A stretch of DNA of 64,000 nucleotides from a virus, in IMG/VR virus record IMGVR_UViG_3300024308_000018, positions 165,747-229,746 of that record, one strand, 5' to 3'. A program made the translations under genes and the position numbers. Position 1 is the stretch's first letter, and the number at the start of each line of letters is the position of its first letter. Positions 41,966-50,519 of this stretch are shown piece after piece. The notes below the pieces were generated by a model. The model saw only the letters and a list, made by a program, of their open reading frames with translations, ran no database searches and was not told the DNA's origin.

Positions 41966-42695
41966 AGAACACCCCGATGTTCATTTGCCACGTGGTGGTA
42001 GACTGGCGACCACACTGCGGGCAAAGCAGGAATGCACCGTTGCGCACGCCGTGGTTGTTCTGCGACAGCCAGCGGCCAGCGTTCATGAGATCGGCAGCTT
42101 CCAGTTCGTCGATGTCGTGAGCAGCGAGTACCATGTGCAGCAGGTGAACACGATCCGTTGAATCGTAATCGTCCTCTCCCAGTTGACGCAGCAGCGGCAG
42201 CGTCATGTTTGGCAGCGGTGCCTTCTGCATGCAGTCACTGTGAACGTGCATCACTTGGATGTCTTCGGCAGTGAGGTAAGCACTGGCGTGTCCGCCACAG
42301 GCTTCAACGCTGAGAACGGTCGCGGTCTCCGGAACGTCGCTTGCCGAGTACACGGAAGTCTGCATGCCGTTGGCCTCAACGATGTGATAGACCGGATGGT
42401 TGCACACACCTTTGAGCAGCATCGGCACGCCAGATTCTTGCCACTGACGAACTACCAGTTGCCACGCGTCGTAGATGGTCAGACTGTTCATCAGGTTGTC
42501 GACGTCACACGATTCGGGATCGATGCAGTCGCGCAGTGCGTGCCCGAAAGCCATCAGCTCTTCCGTCGCGTTCTTGGGTTTGGCTTCCCATACGCGCCGC
42601 AGATCAGCACCGCGAAACTTCCGCATCTCGAACGACTCAATGGGAGGATCGGCGACTACCAGTTTGGAACCAAGTTCGTTAGCGGTAACAAGCAT
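41958..42695 (-). CDS. Hypothetical tail-region protein with C-terminal Cys pair
   Basis: The product is 245 residues from ATG 42695 (GGAG 6 bases upstream), sharing one base with the preceding stop (TAATG). The C-terminus FLLCPQCGRQSTTTWQMNIG contains a CPxCG knuckle and parallels the C-terminal Cys elements of its two neighbours. It is probably part of the same assembly or complex. Confidence 0.6.
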   Translation of the reverse strand: MLVTANELGSKLVVADPPIESFEMRKFRGADLRRVWEAKPKNATEELMAFGHALRDCIDPESCDVDNLMNSLTIYDAWQLVVRQWQESGVPMLLKGVCNHPVYHIVEANGMQTSVYSASDVPETATVLSVEACGGHASAYLTAEDIQVMHVHSDCMQKAPLPNMTLPLLRQLGEDDYDSTDRVHLLHMVLAAHDIDELEAADLMNAGRWLSQNNHGVRNGAFLLCPQCGRQSTTTWQMNIGVFFE

Positions 42696-43207
42696 TATGT
42701 ACTCCAGATAAGACGACAAGCATCACACTTGAACTGAACGACCAGAGGCTCATTGGACGGTTGACGCGCAAGCGCCAGCCCGTCGAAAGACATAGGCCAG
42801 CAGTTGCGTACTTCAATCGTCACGACGAGTTGCCCTGTCGTATCGTACAGCCCACAGCTGATGTTCTTCTTGTAGGTGGACGGGAGACGGAAGGCACCAT
42901 TGTACGGATTCTGAATCAACTGCTGCCACGTATCGAAGTAGCGCAGAGCATGCAGTTTCGCAGTGGTTGCCGCCTCCATTGAGAATTGGCCGGGCCGAGT
43001 ACCGTTGGCGAAGTAGATTTCGCTGGATGCAATGTTCTTCGCGCGCTCTTGCAGCACGTTGAACGGAGGCGTCACAGCTTCAATCAATTCAATGGGGAGC
43101 TTGAGGCCGCCGATGTCGGGCAACGCCAGCACTTTCCATTTGTCTGATTGCCACGGCTCGTATTGACCTTCAGAGTGTTTTTCTAGTTGTGCCAGCGTAA
43201 CGGTCAT
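42695..43207 (-). CDS. Tail-tube-fold protein, possible tube initiator
   Basis: The product is 170 residues. FDTWQQLIQNPYNGAFRLPS, then CGLYDTTGQLVVTIEVRNCW and VVQFKCDAC, matches the pattern of the tail tube protein at 43914-44429 (IMRKWQALIRATQTATGKF, VTFRLLDQTGALVDETTIKG). It is probably a tube-like baseplate protein (T4 gp48/gp54 role). It ends with a CDAC pair. Confidence 0.65.
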   Translation of the reverse strand: MTVTLAQLEKHSEGQYEPWQSDKWKVLALPDIGGLKLPIELIEAVTPPFNVLQERAKNIASSEIYFANGTRPGQFSMEAATTAKLHALRYFDTWQQLIQNPYNGAFRLPSTYKKNISCGLYDTTGQLVVTIEVRNCWPMSFDGLALARQPSNEPLVVQFKCDACRLIWST

Positions 43208-43869
43208 GAATCCACCTTAACCATTAACACCGCCCGCTCGGGCTGCGTCTTGGAAGTTGGCTGCTGCACAACGGCTCCGACTTCGTGGTTGGTGCCTGCC
43301 ATGGCGGCGAGCAGCAGTTTCTCCGCGTGCTTCTCCCACTGCTCAGCTTTCAACTTCGATTCCACGTAGGAGGAAGTCGCATCGTAGTAGAAGACTTTGC
43401 CGTCACCCATATCAGCGTTGCGCATGTAGGTAATACTGCGCGGCTTGGGGAACGCTTGCTTGCGAAGAGCAGTCAGGATGTCTTTGGCGTTGCCTACAGC
43501 TTTGGTTTTGGTATCGGGGGCCGGATCGGCTGGCGGCTGTGCCGTTGGGTCACGTGGAACGTTCGCGCCCTTGACCAGTCTGCTGTTGTTTACAGCTTTG
43601 CCCTTCACTCGTCCCTTGTAATACGTTGCACGGCTCATGAGGGAACGTGCGGTTTTCGCATCGCACTTGAACAGCTCAGTCGGCAGGTCTTCGTGTGCAA
43701 CGTAGAACACACCACGCGGCCCGATGAAGATACCGAAGCGTTCGCCCGCATCTATCTGAACTTCGTATTCCTTGTTTTCGAGATATACACCACGCGCCCC
43801 AGTGAACTTGAACCAATCGAATTCAGTGTACTGCGGCTTGGCGGCGGATAGGCTCAAATTTAAGAGCAT
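43204..43869 (-). CDS. Hypothetical protein with tag-like N-terminus
   Basis: The product is 221 residues. It starts MLLNLSLSAAKPQYTEF, an M-x-x-x-L-x-L start. A globular N-terminal half and a Pro/Lys-rich linker at about 105-125 are followed by a helical end. It follows the tail tube gene after a terminator, and its stop overlaps the next gene by 4 bases. Function unknown. Confidence 0.62.
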   Translation of the reverse strand: MLLNLSLSAAKPQYTEFDWFKFTGARGVYLENKEYEVQIDAGERFGIFIGPRGVFYVAHEDLPTELFKCDAKTARSLMSRATYYKGRVKGKAVNNSRLVKGANVPRDPTAQPPADPAPDTKTKAVGNAKDILTALRKQAFPKPRSITYMRNADMGDGKVFYYDATSSYVESKLKAEQWEKHAEKLLLAAMAGTNHEVGAVVQQPTSKTQPERAVLMVKVDS

Positions 43870-43879
43870 AGATCCTCCA

Positions 43880-43900
43880 AAGGGGGCACTAGGCCCCCTT
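43880..43900 (-). terminator. Terminator after tail tube gene
   Basis: The stem AAGGGGGC/GCCCCCTT (43880-43887 with 43893-43900), loop of 5 bases, followed by TTGG on the - strand. It lies 13 bases after the tube stop codon, suiting separate control of the abundant tube message. Confidence 0.75.
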
Positions 43901-43913
43901 ATCGCTACTGCGT

Positions 43914-44429
43914 TCAGTCCGCATCGGTCTTGATGTAGTCGAACTTGAAGTCAATAGAACAGGGAACAGCTTGCGCCGCGCCACTGAACTGGTAGTCAGG
44001 CACCTGACCCGGCCACACGCCCTTGATGGTGGTTTCATCCACCAGCGCGCCAGTTTGATCCAGCAGGCGGAAGGTTACGGTCGCGGCGTATTCTTTCTTG
44101 AACTTGCCAGTTGCCGTTTGGGTGGCGCGAATCAACGCCTGCCACTTGCGCATGATCTTGAGGATCTTCGCTTGGTGGTTTTCGTTGAACTCCATCTGGA
44201 ACGAGCCGCTGAAAGTCTTACGGCCCGCGTAACGGAGTTGGTAACCGAACGCTTCTTTGATCACTTCCTCGATGGTTGCACCGGGCAGCGTACCAGTTTT
44301 GGTATGGATACGCAGGCTCTTGGCACCATCCATGCCGTCGACGGGCAGGTTGGAGAAGATGATCTCGAAGTTATCGTCGAGCATCGGGTCGCCAGTGGAC
44401 TCGAACTCGTCAAGGGTAGGCTTAGACAT
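43914..44429 (-). CDS. Tail tube protein
   Basis: The product is 171 residues, the length of T4 gp19-type tube proteins (PF06841). It has NFEIIFSNLPVDGMDGAKSL at the N-terminus, GTLPGATIEEVIKEAFGYQL, and a late strand DYQFSGAAQAVPCSIDFKFD. The first is the typical D.Y..F...I.GL-type tube entry. It forms hexameric rings inside the sheath. Codons are biased, in line with high expression. Confidence 0.85.
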   Translation of the reverse strand: MSKPTLDEFESTGDPMLDDNFEIIFSNLPVDGMDGAKSLRIHTKTGTLPGATIEEVIKEAFGYQLRYAGRKTFSGSFQMEFNENHQAKILKIMRKWQALIRATQTATGKFKKEYAATVTFRLLDQTGALVDETTIKGVWPGQVPDYQFSGAAQAVPCSIDFKFDYIKTDAD

Positions 44430-44441
44430 GATGTCTCCTGT

Positions 44442-45179
44442 TTACTTGGCCGGAGTAGCAGCGGCTTTCTTGGCGGCAGCCAGCTGGGTTTTGGTTGCGT
44501 GACGCAGAACCAGAACACCCGCACCCGGTACGTTGATGTAAACGGCGGGCATGCCACGCGCCGGAGTAGACTCGAACACGTTGGCGGGTTTGATCTTGGA
44601 GCCCGCAGCGCCGAGGATGGTGTTCACCACAAGGTCAGCGGACTTGCGGAAGTCTGCGACGTTGGCCGCAGTGTTCGCTTGGCTGATCTCGGTGGCGCGG
44701 CCCTTGGTCTTGTCCAGTCCGCCCATGTGGGTTTCGATGGCCTTGATCAGGTCACGCTGGATAGCGGCAGCTTCTTTGCCCAGAATGCGCACGTCGTAGA
44801 TCGGTGCGATGGTGGCGTAGGCGTCGGTCGCGGTCTTACGGCTCATGACACGGAAGGCACGCTTGCGCAGATAGGCCGGGTCGCCCTTCTTGGCTTTGAC
44901 CGCAGAGTAGTTCTCGGCCTTGGAGTGTGCCTTCTTGTTCACCACGTAGTAGCCAACAGGCTTCAGCGCTTTCTCGATCTGCTTCGGAGTCTTGGCACCG
45001 ATGCGAGCGATAACCTTGTCGGCTACCGCGTCACCCTTGGCGTGTGCCTTAGCGAAACGCTCGGCGGCGGCAACGATCTTCTTGCCAGCGGCTTCAGCCT
45101 TCTTGATGTTCAGGTGCTTGTCAGCATCCAGAAAGTCAGCGGCTGCGGAAACGGATACGGTCTTGATGTTCAGCTTCAT
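44442..45179 (-). CDS. Lys/Ala-rich protein between sheath and tube genes
   Basis: The product is 245 residues, basic and helical, starting MKLNIKTVSVSAAADFLDAD, an M-x-L-x-I start. The C-terminus has a beta hairpin (AVYINVPGAGVLVLRHATK) and a Lys/Ala tail. Codon bias is strong, as in neighbouring virion genes, which suggests an abundant product. No family was recognised; it could be an internal or tail-associated protein. Confidence 0.65.
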   Translation of the reverse strand: MKLNIKTVSVSAAADFLDADKHLNIKKAEAAGKKIVAAAERFAKAHAKGDAVADKVIARIGAKTPKQIEKALKPVGYYVVNKKAHSKAENYSAVKAKKGDPAYLRKRAFRVMSRKTATDAYATIAPIYDVRILGKEAAAIQRDLIKAIETHMGGLDKTKGRATEISQANTAANVADFRKSADLVVNTILGAAGSKIKPANVFESTPARGMPAVYINVPGAGVLVLRHATKTQLAAAKKAAATPAK

Positions 45180-45181
45180 GG

Positions 45182-46894
45182 TTATACCTGTCCACGTTCA
45201 ATGAGGGAAACCACCGCCTTGAGGCCGCCCGTCGGGGCTACGTTCAAGTTCAGGTGAATACGTTTGGTGTAGCGGGTCGGGTCGAGGAAGATGTCGACGT
45301 ACAGATCACCGTTCGCGCTGCTGGCGTTGGTGTTGTTGCGACGGTCAACTACCGATTCGTACCAGTCCAGACCACGGCCATTGGCGGCAGGCTGCAACAC
45401 GTTGTCGTCGAGGTCAGTCTTCAGCTCTTTGCGGAGCACGGTACTGTCGTTCTCGAAGTTGTAACGCAGGAAGCTGACGCGCACGCTTTCAGTAATGACG
45501 GAAAGCAGACGTTGCACACCGATGTCGTCCAGCGGCGAGCGCTTGCCGTTCATGGTGTCCGCGTTCCACATGTAGATACCGACGGCATCGTTGGGTGCGA
45601 CCGGAGACTTGAAGTGGATCGGGAAGTTGATCTGGTTATCGTTGAGGATGTCACGCACCGGAAGCGGGGCTTCATGGCGCAGGCGCAGACCCCACGGGAA
45701 ACCACCACGATTCAGACCAGCAGGCGCGAGCCAGCTACGATCCTTATCGCACTCCAACATCGCGTAGGTCATTGCCACAGAGCAGGGAACCCACATGTTG
45801 CGCTCCACGCTGGATGCGCGGTACTCGATGTCGTTGTTGCTCAGGGTGGCGAACGCGGTAGCCATGTTCATGCCCATGCCGTCGAGCAACTTGCGACCGT
45901 AGCGGTAGGCGATAGCATCTTCATGATACTGCCACTGCACAGGCACGTTGTTGTTCGAGATGCAGTCCATGCGGTCTTCAGCGATTTCCGCAATCTTGGC
46001 TGCGATGGCCGGGTGAGCGTAGCCGCCGTCACACGCGATACCGACGCGAACAGTTTCCCAGTCGCGGTAGTTCTCCCAGCCTTCCAGCATGAGAGCCAGC
46101 GAACGGTTGCGGACTTCTTCGTCATCGCTGTAGATGTCGATCTCGTCGCCGTCGCTACCGTGCAGCAGTTGGCCGTGCGGTGCGTTCGGTGCGTTCGGGT
46201 CGCGGGGCCCGCCGCCGATGGCGTTGATAGCCAGATAGCGCGGGTCGTTCTTGAGCTTGTAGTGGTCTTCGTTGACGAACACCATGATGGGGCAGAGGTG
46301 ATCGTTGTTCACCATCTCTTCGATGAACTTCTGCTCGTTGTTGTCGTCCTTCTTGTAGAAGAGCGTGCAGCCACGATAGGTATGAATCGGGGTTTTGTAC
46401 CCGACGCGATACACGTAGAAGTTGAAGGACTCGCCATCCGGGTCAGTGAGGTCGGGCTCGAACGCACAGTAGTAGTTCTTGCCGTTGTCGCCGCCGTGAC
46501 GTGCAGCTACCAGCATGATGTCCTTGTCGTTGAACAGCACGGTGTCGAGGTTGTCGAGACCAGCAGCAAGGTTGCGGGTAGTGGCGAAGTTGTTGAAGGT
46601 GGTGATCATGGTAGCAGCGAACTTCACGTTGCTGCCGATACGGGTGATGTTGAGGTAGCGCGCTTGGGACGCCAGCAGCTTCAGGATCTCAACGTTCTGC
46701 CAGTAGCGTCCAACGGACGGGCCAAGCAGATCGTCGACTTCGGAAGCAAGAACACGCATGTTCTTACCCACGACCCCGAGAGGGAGAGGCATAACCAAAG
46801 TAGCGACCCCACCTACAGCCAGAACAGCATTCGCCCCACGATCATTGATCGAGAAGTAAACGCCAGCACTGGTGTGTTGTGTAATAAAGGCCAT
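45182..46894 (-). CDS. Tail sheath protein
   Basis: The product is 570 residues. The N-terminal ITQHTSAGVYFSINDRGANA, then VGGVATLVMPLPLGVVGKN, is the standard contractile sheath opening (P-G-V-Y-x-x-E-x-D plus a hydrophobic strand). The C-terminal third has VQRLLSVITESVRVSFLRYN and YTKRIHLNLNVAPTGGLKAV, matching the sheath C-terminal domain. It contracts around the tube and shows that this is a myovirus. GGAG lies inside a 14-bp palindrome just upstream. Confidence 0.92.
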   Translation of the reverse strand: MAFITQHTSAGVYFSINDRGANAVLAVGGVATLVMPLPLGVVGKNMRVLASEVDDLLGPSVGRYWQNVEILKLLASQARYLNITRIGSNVKFAATMITTFNNFATTRNLAAGLDNLDTVLFNDKDIMLVAARHGGDNGKNYYCAFEPDLTDPDGESFNFYVYRVGYKTPIHTYRGCTLFYKKDDNNEQKFIEEMVNNDHLCPIMVFVNEDHYKLKNDPRYLAINAIGGGPRDPNAPNAPHGQLLHGSDGDEIDIYSDDEEVRNRSLALMLEGWENYRDWETVRVGIACDGGYAHPAIAAKIAEIAEDRMDCISNNNVPVQWQYHEDAIAYRYGRKLLDGMGMNMATAFATLSNNDIEYRASSVERNMWVPCSVAMTYAMLECDKDRSWLAPAGLNRGGFPWGLRLRHEAPLPVRDILNDNQINFPIHFKSPVAPNDAVGIYMWNADTMNGKRSPLDDIGVQRLLSVITESVRVSFLRYNFENDSTVLRKELKTDLDDNVLQPAANGRGLDWYESVVDRRNNTNASSANGDLYVDIFLDPTRYTKRIHLNLNVAPTGGLKAVVSLIERGQV

Positions 46895-46902
46895 TGGGAT
46901 TC

Positions 46903-46916
46903 TCCATTCGAATGGA
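46903..46916. other. Perfect 14-bp palindrome over the sheath ribosome site
   Basis: TCCATTCGAATGGA is self-complementary and contains the start of the GGAG ribosome site of the sheath gene (start 46894). With no loop it is more likely to be a protein-binding or dimer site than a strong hairpin. Confidence 0.4.
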
Positions 46917-46919
46917 CAT

Positions 46920-47303
46920 CTATAAATTACGGACTACCGCTGTAATGGACACCACAGTTGGCTGTGCTGCAACGATAATCAGCGAATCTATCGAGCCAGT
47001 CATCGCGAAAATCCCAGTGCAGGGCAGTGCCGCACCGCCGATCATAATGGTGATCGGAAAGCTAGACTCGATAGCAATCATTCCGTCGATGTTCTTCACT
47101 TCCACGCCACGGGAGTCGACGGTCAGTGTGTTTTGAGACAGCGATTGATTGTCGCCGCCTTTCACCGGAGCTTGTTTGGTCTGACGCTTGATAAGCGACC
47201 GACCGCGACCGCCTGCAACGTGCTGGATACTAAGATCCATAATCAACGTGCTATCGGTCGGGCGGAATCTGGTTCGCGCGTTTTGATGTGAAATACTGGT
47301 CAT
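46920..47303 (-). CDS. Small neck/tail-region protein
   Basis: The product is 127 residues. A basic N-terminal part with low complexity is followed by a beta-rich hydrophobic end (AIESSFPITIMIGGAALPCT, SLIIVAAQPTVVSITAVV). Encoded just before the sheath, with a 4-base overlap with the upstream gene. Probably a neck or tail-completion protein, by position only. Confidence 0.6.
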   Translation of the reverse strand: MTSISHQNARTRFRPTDSTLIMDLSIQHVAGGRGRSLIKRQTKQAPVKGGDNQSLSQNTLTVDSRGVEVKNIDGMIAIESSFPITIMIGGAALPCTGIFAMTGSIDSLIIVAAQPTVVSITAVVRNL

Positions 47304-48073
47304 CGCATTCCTCGCATCAGCAGATCGATTGTTGACTGGGCGCGGCGCAGGTCGTCTGCTTCCTCGGCACTGATAGCGTACTGAGGGTCGAACAGAATGC
47401 TGTTCAATTCCTCAAGCTCGTCCTCGGGCGGAGTTGGATTAGCATCGACGTTGAATTGCACGGAGCCGTAGTTGTTGATCTTGGATATATCGCGGATGAA
47501 GCCGATCTTTGACGTGACGTCGAGTGAGAAATTGACTGCCGCAGTGCCGGGCGTGCTGCCCTCGTTGAGGTCGTCAATCATTGGCAACGGCATGGACTTG
47601 CCACCACCACTCAGCGTTACATTGCTGAACCATTTGTTCCGCGCGTAGCTGATCTCAGAACCCAGCATGCCTACGGGGAAGAAGATAGCGGCTGCCGTAC
47701 AGAAGGCGATAGCCTCTTGCATGTCCTGAAACTTGATCTCACACTCGCAGTTGATTAGCACTGGAATGAGAAATGACCGTTGCAGCACCGCGTTATTCTG
47801 ACCGCCTGCTACCACACCATCACCAGTACCCACGCGCAGCATGTTCTTGATGTTGTTCTCGGTGACGTTGATCGCCGTCATCTTGAACCCGCCGTGGGGA
47901 TACGCGGTGCCCGTTGCTTTACTTGCGCGGAGACCTTGCTTCCAGTTGTTGTGGAACTGAAGGCTGAAGTTCTCGACGCCCATGACGTCTTTGAATTGTT
48001 CCTTGAGCGCACGTACTGTCAGGAGTAACGGCGCGGGATCAATCATGCGAGACATTGACCCTAACATTGCCAT
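47300..48073 (-). CDS. Neck/tail-region structural protein
   Basis: The product is 257 residues from ATG 48073 (GAGG 6 bases upstream). Beta strands (RSFLIPVLINCECEIKFQDM) and an Ile/Phe-rich helix are followed by an acidic tail (PPEDELEELNSILFD). Placed between capsid and sheath genes, like tail terminator or neck proteins of myoviruses. No family was fixed. Confidence 0.62.
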   Translation of the reverse strand: MAMLGSMSRMIDPAPLLLTVRALKEQFKDVMGVENFSLQFHNNWKQGLRASKATGTAYPHGGFKMTAINVTENNIKNMLRVGTGDGVVAGGQNNAVLQRSFLIPVLINCECEIKFQDMQEAIAFCTAAAIFFPVGMLGSEISYARNKWFSNVTLSGGGKSMPLPMIDDLNEGSTPGTAAVNFSLDVTSKIGFIRDISKINNYGSVQFNVDANPTPPEDELEELNSILFDPQYAISAEEADDLRRAQSTIDLLMRGMR

Positions 48074-48085
48074 ATTTTGCCTCAG

Positions 48086-48115
48086 AAACAAGAAGAGCCA
48101 GCACTAGGCTGGCTC
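48086..48115 (-). terminator. Rho-independent terminator
   Basis: A perfect 8-bp stem GAGCCAGC/GCTGGCTC (48095-48102 with 48108-48115), loop CTAGT on the - strand, then TTCTTGTTT. It ends the capsid gene set just after the stop at 48125. Confidence 0.82.
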
Positions 48116-48124
48116 GGGGTTCCC

Positions 48125-48556
48125 CTAGTCGATATTGCTGATAGTCAGCTTGATCAGGGAACGTTGAACGTCGGAACTTTCTGATTCGAAAGAGTCGTCA
48201 GCTTCTTCGTCTTCGTCTTCGAAGTCGATTACGCCGAGATCAATTTGGTCATCGTCATCCGAGTCGTCATCCGCGACGCTCAAGATGTCTTCCAGAGGAT
48301 CGGACATCTTGCTGAGTCGGCCAGCACGCGACAGTTCGGAACTGAGGGAATCAATGACATCCCCCAATTCCGATTCCGGCGCAAGAATGGCGGAACTCAA
48401 ACTGCACGCGACTTCATTGTTATCCACCAAGGTGGCAATGAGTTCGGGTGCGTCATCGGCGTGAGCCGCTTGACTGAAGAGTTCCGCTGCATCCTGTACG
48501 CGACCGCTACGGAGCGCCGAGATTGACATTGCTATCAAACTGGCGCTCAGCTTCAT
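48125..48556 (-). CDS. Acidic small protein downstream of major capsid gene
   Basis: The product is 143 residues. N-terminal 90 residues are helical (MKLSASLIAMSISALRSGRV, then AAELFSQAAHADDAPELIAT). Residues about 93-125 are an acid run with DDDSDDDDQID and EDEDEEADD. It may be a prohead core or head-completion protein, given its position and charge. The start overlaps the capsid gene stop by 4 bases. Confidence 0.62.
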   Translation of the reverse strand: MKLSASLIAMSISALRSGRVQDAAELFSQAAHADDAPELIATLVDNNEVACSLSSAILAPESELGDVIDSLSSELSRAGRLSKMSDPLEDILSVADDDSDDDDQIDLGVIDFEDEDEEADDSFESESSDVQRSLIKLTISNID

Positions 48557-49653
48557 TGACGCTTAGCCAGAGCCAGACCTTGGGTGTTGGCAACAACCAT
48601 GGACAGGATTTCGCTGATCAGCCAGCCCTTGTCGGTGTTACCTTCGTTGGCGCCAGTGGTAGCTTCGCTGGTTGCGCCGCCGCGAGTGGTGTACGCGCCG
48701 AGGTATTCCGGAGTGGCGAAGGTAAACAGGGTGCCACGTTCCAGAACACGTTGGGTCGGATCACGGAAACCGTCGGTGATCAGATCCATGCCCAGCAGGG
48801 TAGCCAGACGGCCAGTGCTCAGCAGCTCGTAACGGGTAACCGGTTCCAGAGCTTCCATCCACACGGAGCCACCGATCATGTCAGTCCAGAAGTCGGAAGA
48901 CAGAACGGTGCCCGCGACCGGAATGTTCCAGCTGTCGATCTGGTCGCGCATGGCGGCCAAGTGACCCGGCAGCAGCTTGTCGTGCAGGTAGGTGATCGGG
49001 TTGCCACGACCAACGGCCTGATATACGGCGTCCATGAACAGACGGTCTTCTTTGACCACTACGGACTGGTGAGCGTCGCGCTCAGCACGGCCCATCAGGT
49101 CACCAGCGATCTGGTGCATGTCGATCACCGGAACGCGCACAGCGGACTTGACTTCGAACTCTTGCGGGTTGAAGACTTTGCCGCGCAGGATTTGGTAACC
49201 CAGATCGGACGGGCCAGTTGCGACCACGGCGTGGCAGACGTGTTGTTTCAGTTCGACACGCGCGATTTCGCCTTGACGCAGGGTGCTGCCTTGCAGCAGG
49301 TTACGCATCAGGCCGGAACGCTCGGCACGGTCTTCAACGCGTGCAACGATGCTGGAGCCCAGAGACGCCCACTTGGACGGATCGTTGGCAGCTTCCATGA
49401 ACACTTCGTTGCCCAAACGGATGCGGTCAGCGCTGGACATGGAAGCCTGCATGGAGCCGACTTGATCTTCTTGAACCAGAACGACGTCGCCGTTCTTCAT
49501 CATGTCCATGTAACGTTGGCCTTGGGCCAGCGCGTCTTTCTTGTTGATGGCGTTCAGGTCGCCGGATGCGGAGAACATCGGCAGGTCGGTAACGGGACGG
49601 CCATCGCGAGTAACGGCAACAACAGCGCCCTTGGCTTTTGCATATTGAGTCAT
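48553..49653 (-). CDS. Major capsid protein
   Basis: The product is 366 residues from ATG 49653; the open frame extends 19 codons upstream through an intergenic hairpin, so the longer start is unlikely. Codons are very biased (high expression). HK97-like features: a helical N-terminal arm, a long central spine helix region, a P-domain type segment (MHQIAGDLMGRAERDAHQSV) and a beta C-terminus with GTLFTFATPEYLGAYTTRGG. Position after protease, scaffold-like and decoration-like genes supports the call. Confidence 0.8.
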   Translation of the reverse strand: MTQYAKAKGAVVAVTRDGRPVTDLPMFSASGDLNAINKKDALAQGQRYMDMMKNGDVVLVQEDQVGSMQASMSSADRIRLGNEVFMEAANDPSKWASLGSSIVARVEDRAERSGLMRNLLQGSTLRQGEIARVELKQHVCHAVVATGPSDLGYQILRGKVFNPQEFEVKSAVRVPVIDMHQIAGDLMGRAERDAHQSVVVKEDRLFMDAVYQAVGRGNPITYLHDKLLPGHLAAMRDQIDSWNIPVAGTVLSSDFWTDMIGGSVWMEALEPVTRYELLSTGRLATLLGMDLITDGFRDPTQRVLERGTLFTFATPEYLGAYTTRGGATSEATTGANEGNTDKGWLISEILSMVVANTQGLALAKRQ

Positions 49654-49686
49654 GAGAAGGAATTCCTGTTCAAAGTGGTAGGTTAT

Positions 49687-49710
49687 GTGGGGGCGAACAT
49701 CGCGCCCCAC
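49687..49710 (-). terminator. Hairpin between decoration-like and capsid genes
   Basis: An outer stem GTGGGG/CCCCAC (49687-49692 with 49705-49710) and inner GCG/CGC with one bulge lie 25 bases after the stop at 49736. The - strand tail is ATAACC, poor in T, so it may stabilise or process the message as much as end it. Confidence 0.5.
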
Positions 49711-49735
49711 AAATTAGCAAACGCAGCTTACTGGA

Positions 49736-50449
49736 TTAGTAAGCGTGAACTTCCAGCAGCAGGAATTCACCTTCAGCTGACGGGCGGTTCAGAACGGTAA
49801 CGTTCTTCAGCACGGTGCCTTGACCAGCAGTGGTCAGCATGCCATCGGGGCCCAGACGCGGGTTCAGCACGTCAGTCCAGTCAACGCTGGAGTCGTAGAA
49901 GCTGGTCGCGATGTCGCCGACAACCAAGAAGGACTCTTGGTTTTGAGCGTTACCGGGATGGCCGCCGTGCGGGGCGTCACCAGTGATCTGTTGAGCTTCG
50001 GTGACGGTCGGCTCGTAGTGGTACTGGATCTCAGCAGGCTTGCCCAGATCGTCGGCGTGGAAGTAGAACATGTCTTTGACACGGTTCACCTTACCAGCGG
50101 CGTCCGGAGCTTGGGCGTCGGCACCGATGGCGGTTACCACGGCATCACCGATACGAACCAGCAGCTTGCCCGCGACCGGAACGCGGATGGTGCTGAAGGT
50201 GGCGACAGCAGCGCCGTCCAGCTTGGAGATCTTGAACGCTTCTACCTTCGGCACGTACTGCGGAGGAACGGCACGGGACAGGCGGAAGCCAGCGAATTGC
50301 TCGTCAGCAGCACCAGTGGAAGGACGAACGACACGGACGCCATCTTCTTTGACGGAGACCAGAGCCTGACCTTCTTCAGTGATAAAGACACCAGCGGCCT
50401 TCGGTGCGAAGCTGGTCTTGAGTACGCGAGTTGCTTGCAGGTTAATCAT
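49736..50449 (-). CDS. Abundant head protein, possible decoration protein
   Basis: The product is 237 residues from ATG 50449 (AAGGA 9 bases upstream). It starts MINLQATRVLKTSFAPKAAG. Beta-rich, with IRVPVAGKLLVRIGDAVVTA and VLKNVTVLNRPSAEGEFLLL. Codons are as biased as in the capsid gene. Located between scaffold-like and capsid genes, where many phages encode decoration or vertex proteins. Function inferred from context. Confidence 0.62.
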   Translation of the reverse strand: MINLQATRVLKTSFAPKAAGVFITEEGQALVSVKEDGVRVVRPSTGAADEQFAGFRLSRAVPPQYVPKVEAFKISKLDGAAVATFSTIRVPVAGKLLVRIGDAVVTAIGADAQAPDAAGKVNRVKDMFYFHADDLGKPAEIQYHYEPTVTEAQQITGDAPHGGHPGNAQNQESFLVVGDIATSFYDSSVDWTDVLNPRLGPDGMLTTAGQGTVLKNVTVLNRPSAEGEFLLLEVHAY

Positions 50450-50481
50450 GAGATTGATTCCTTGTAGGACGTAATGGTTAC

Positions 50482-50505
50482 TGGGCACCGTATCGTTGGT
50501 GCCCA
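50482..50505 (-). terminator. Hairpin between scaffold-like and decoration-like genes
   Basis: An 8-bp perfect stem TGGGCACC/GGTGCCCA (50482-50489 with 50498-50505) and an 8-base loop lie 15 bases after the stop codon. There is no T run on the - strand, so it may be a processing or stabilising hairpin. Confidence 0.45.
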
Positions 50506-50519
50506 AAGTTCAGCGACAT

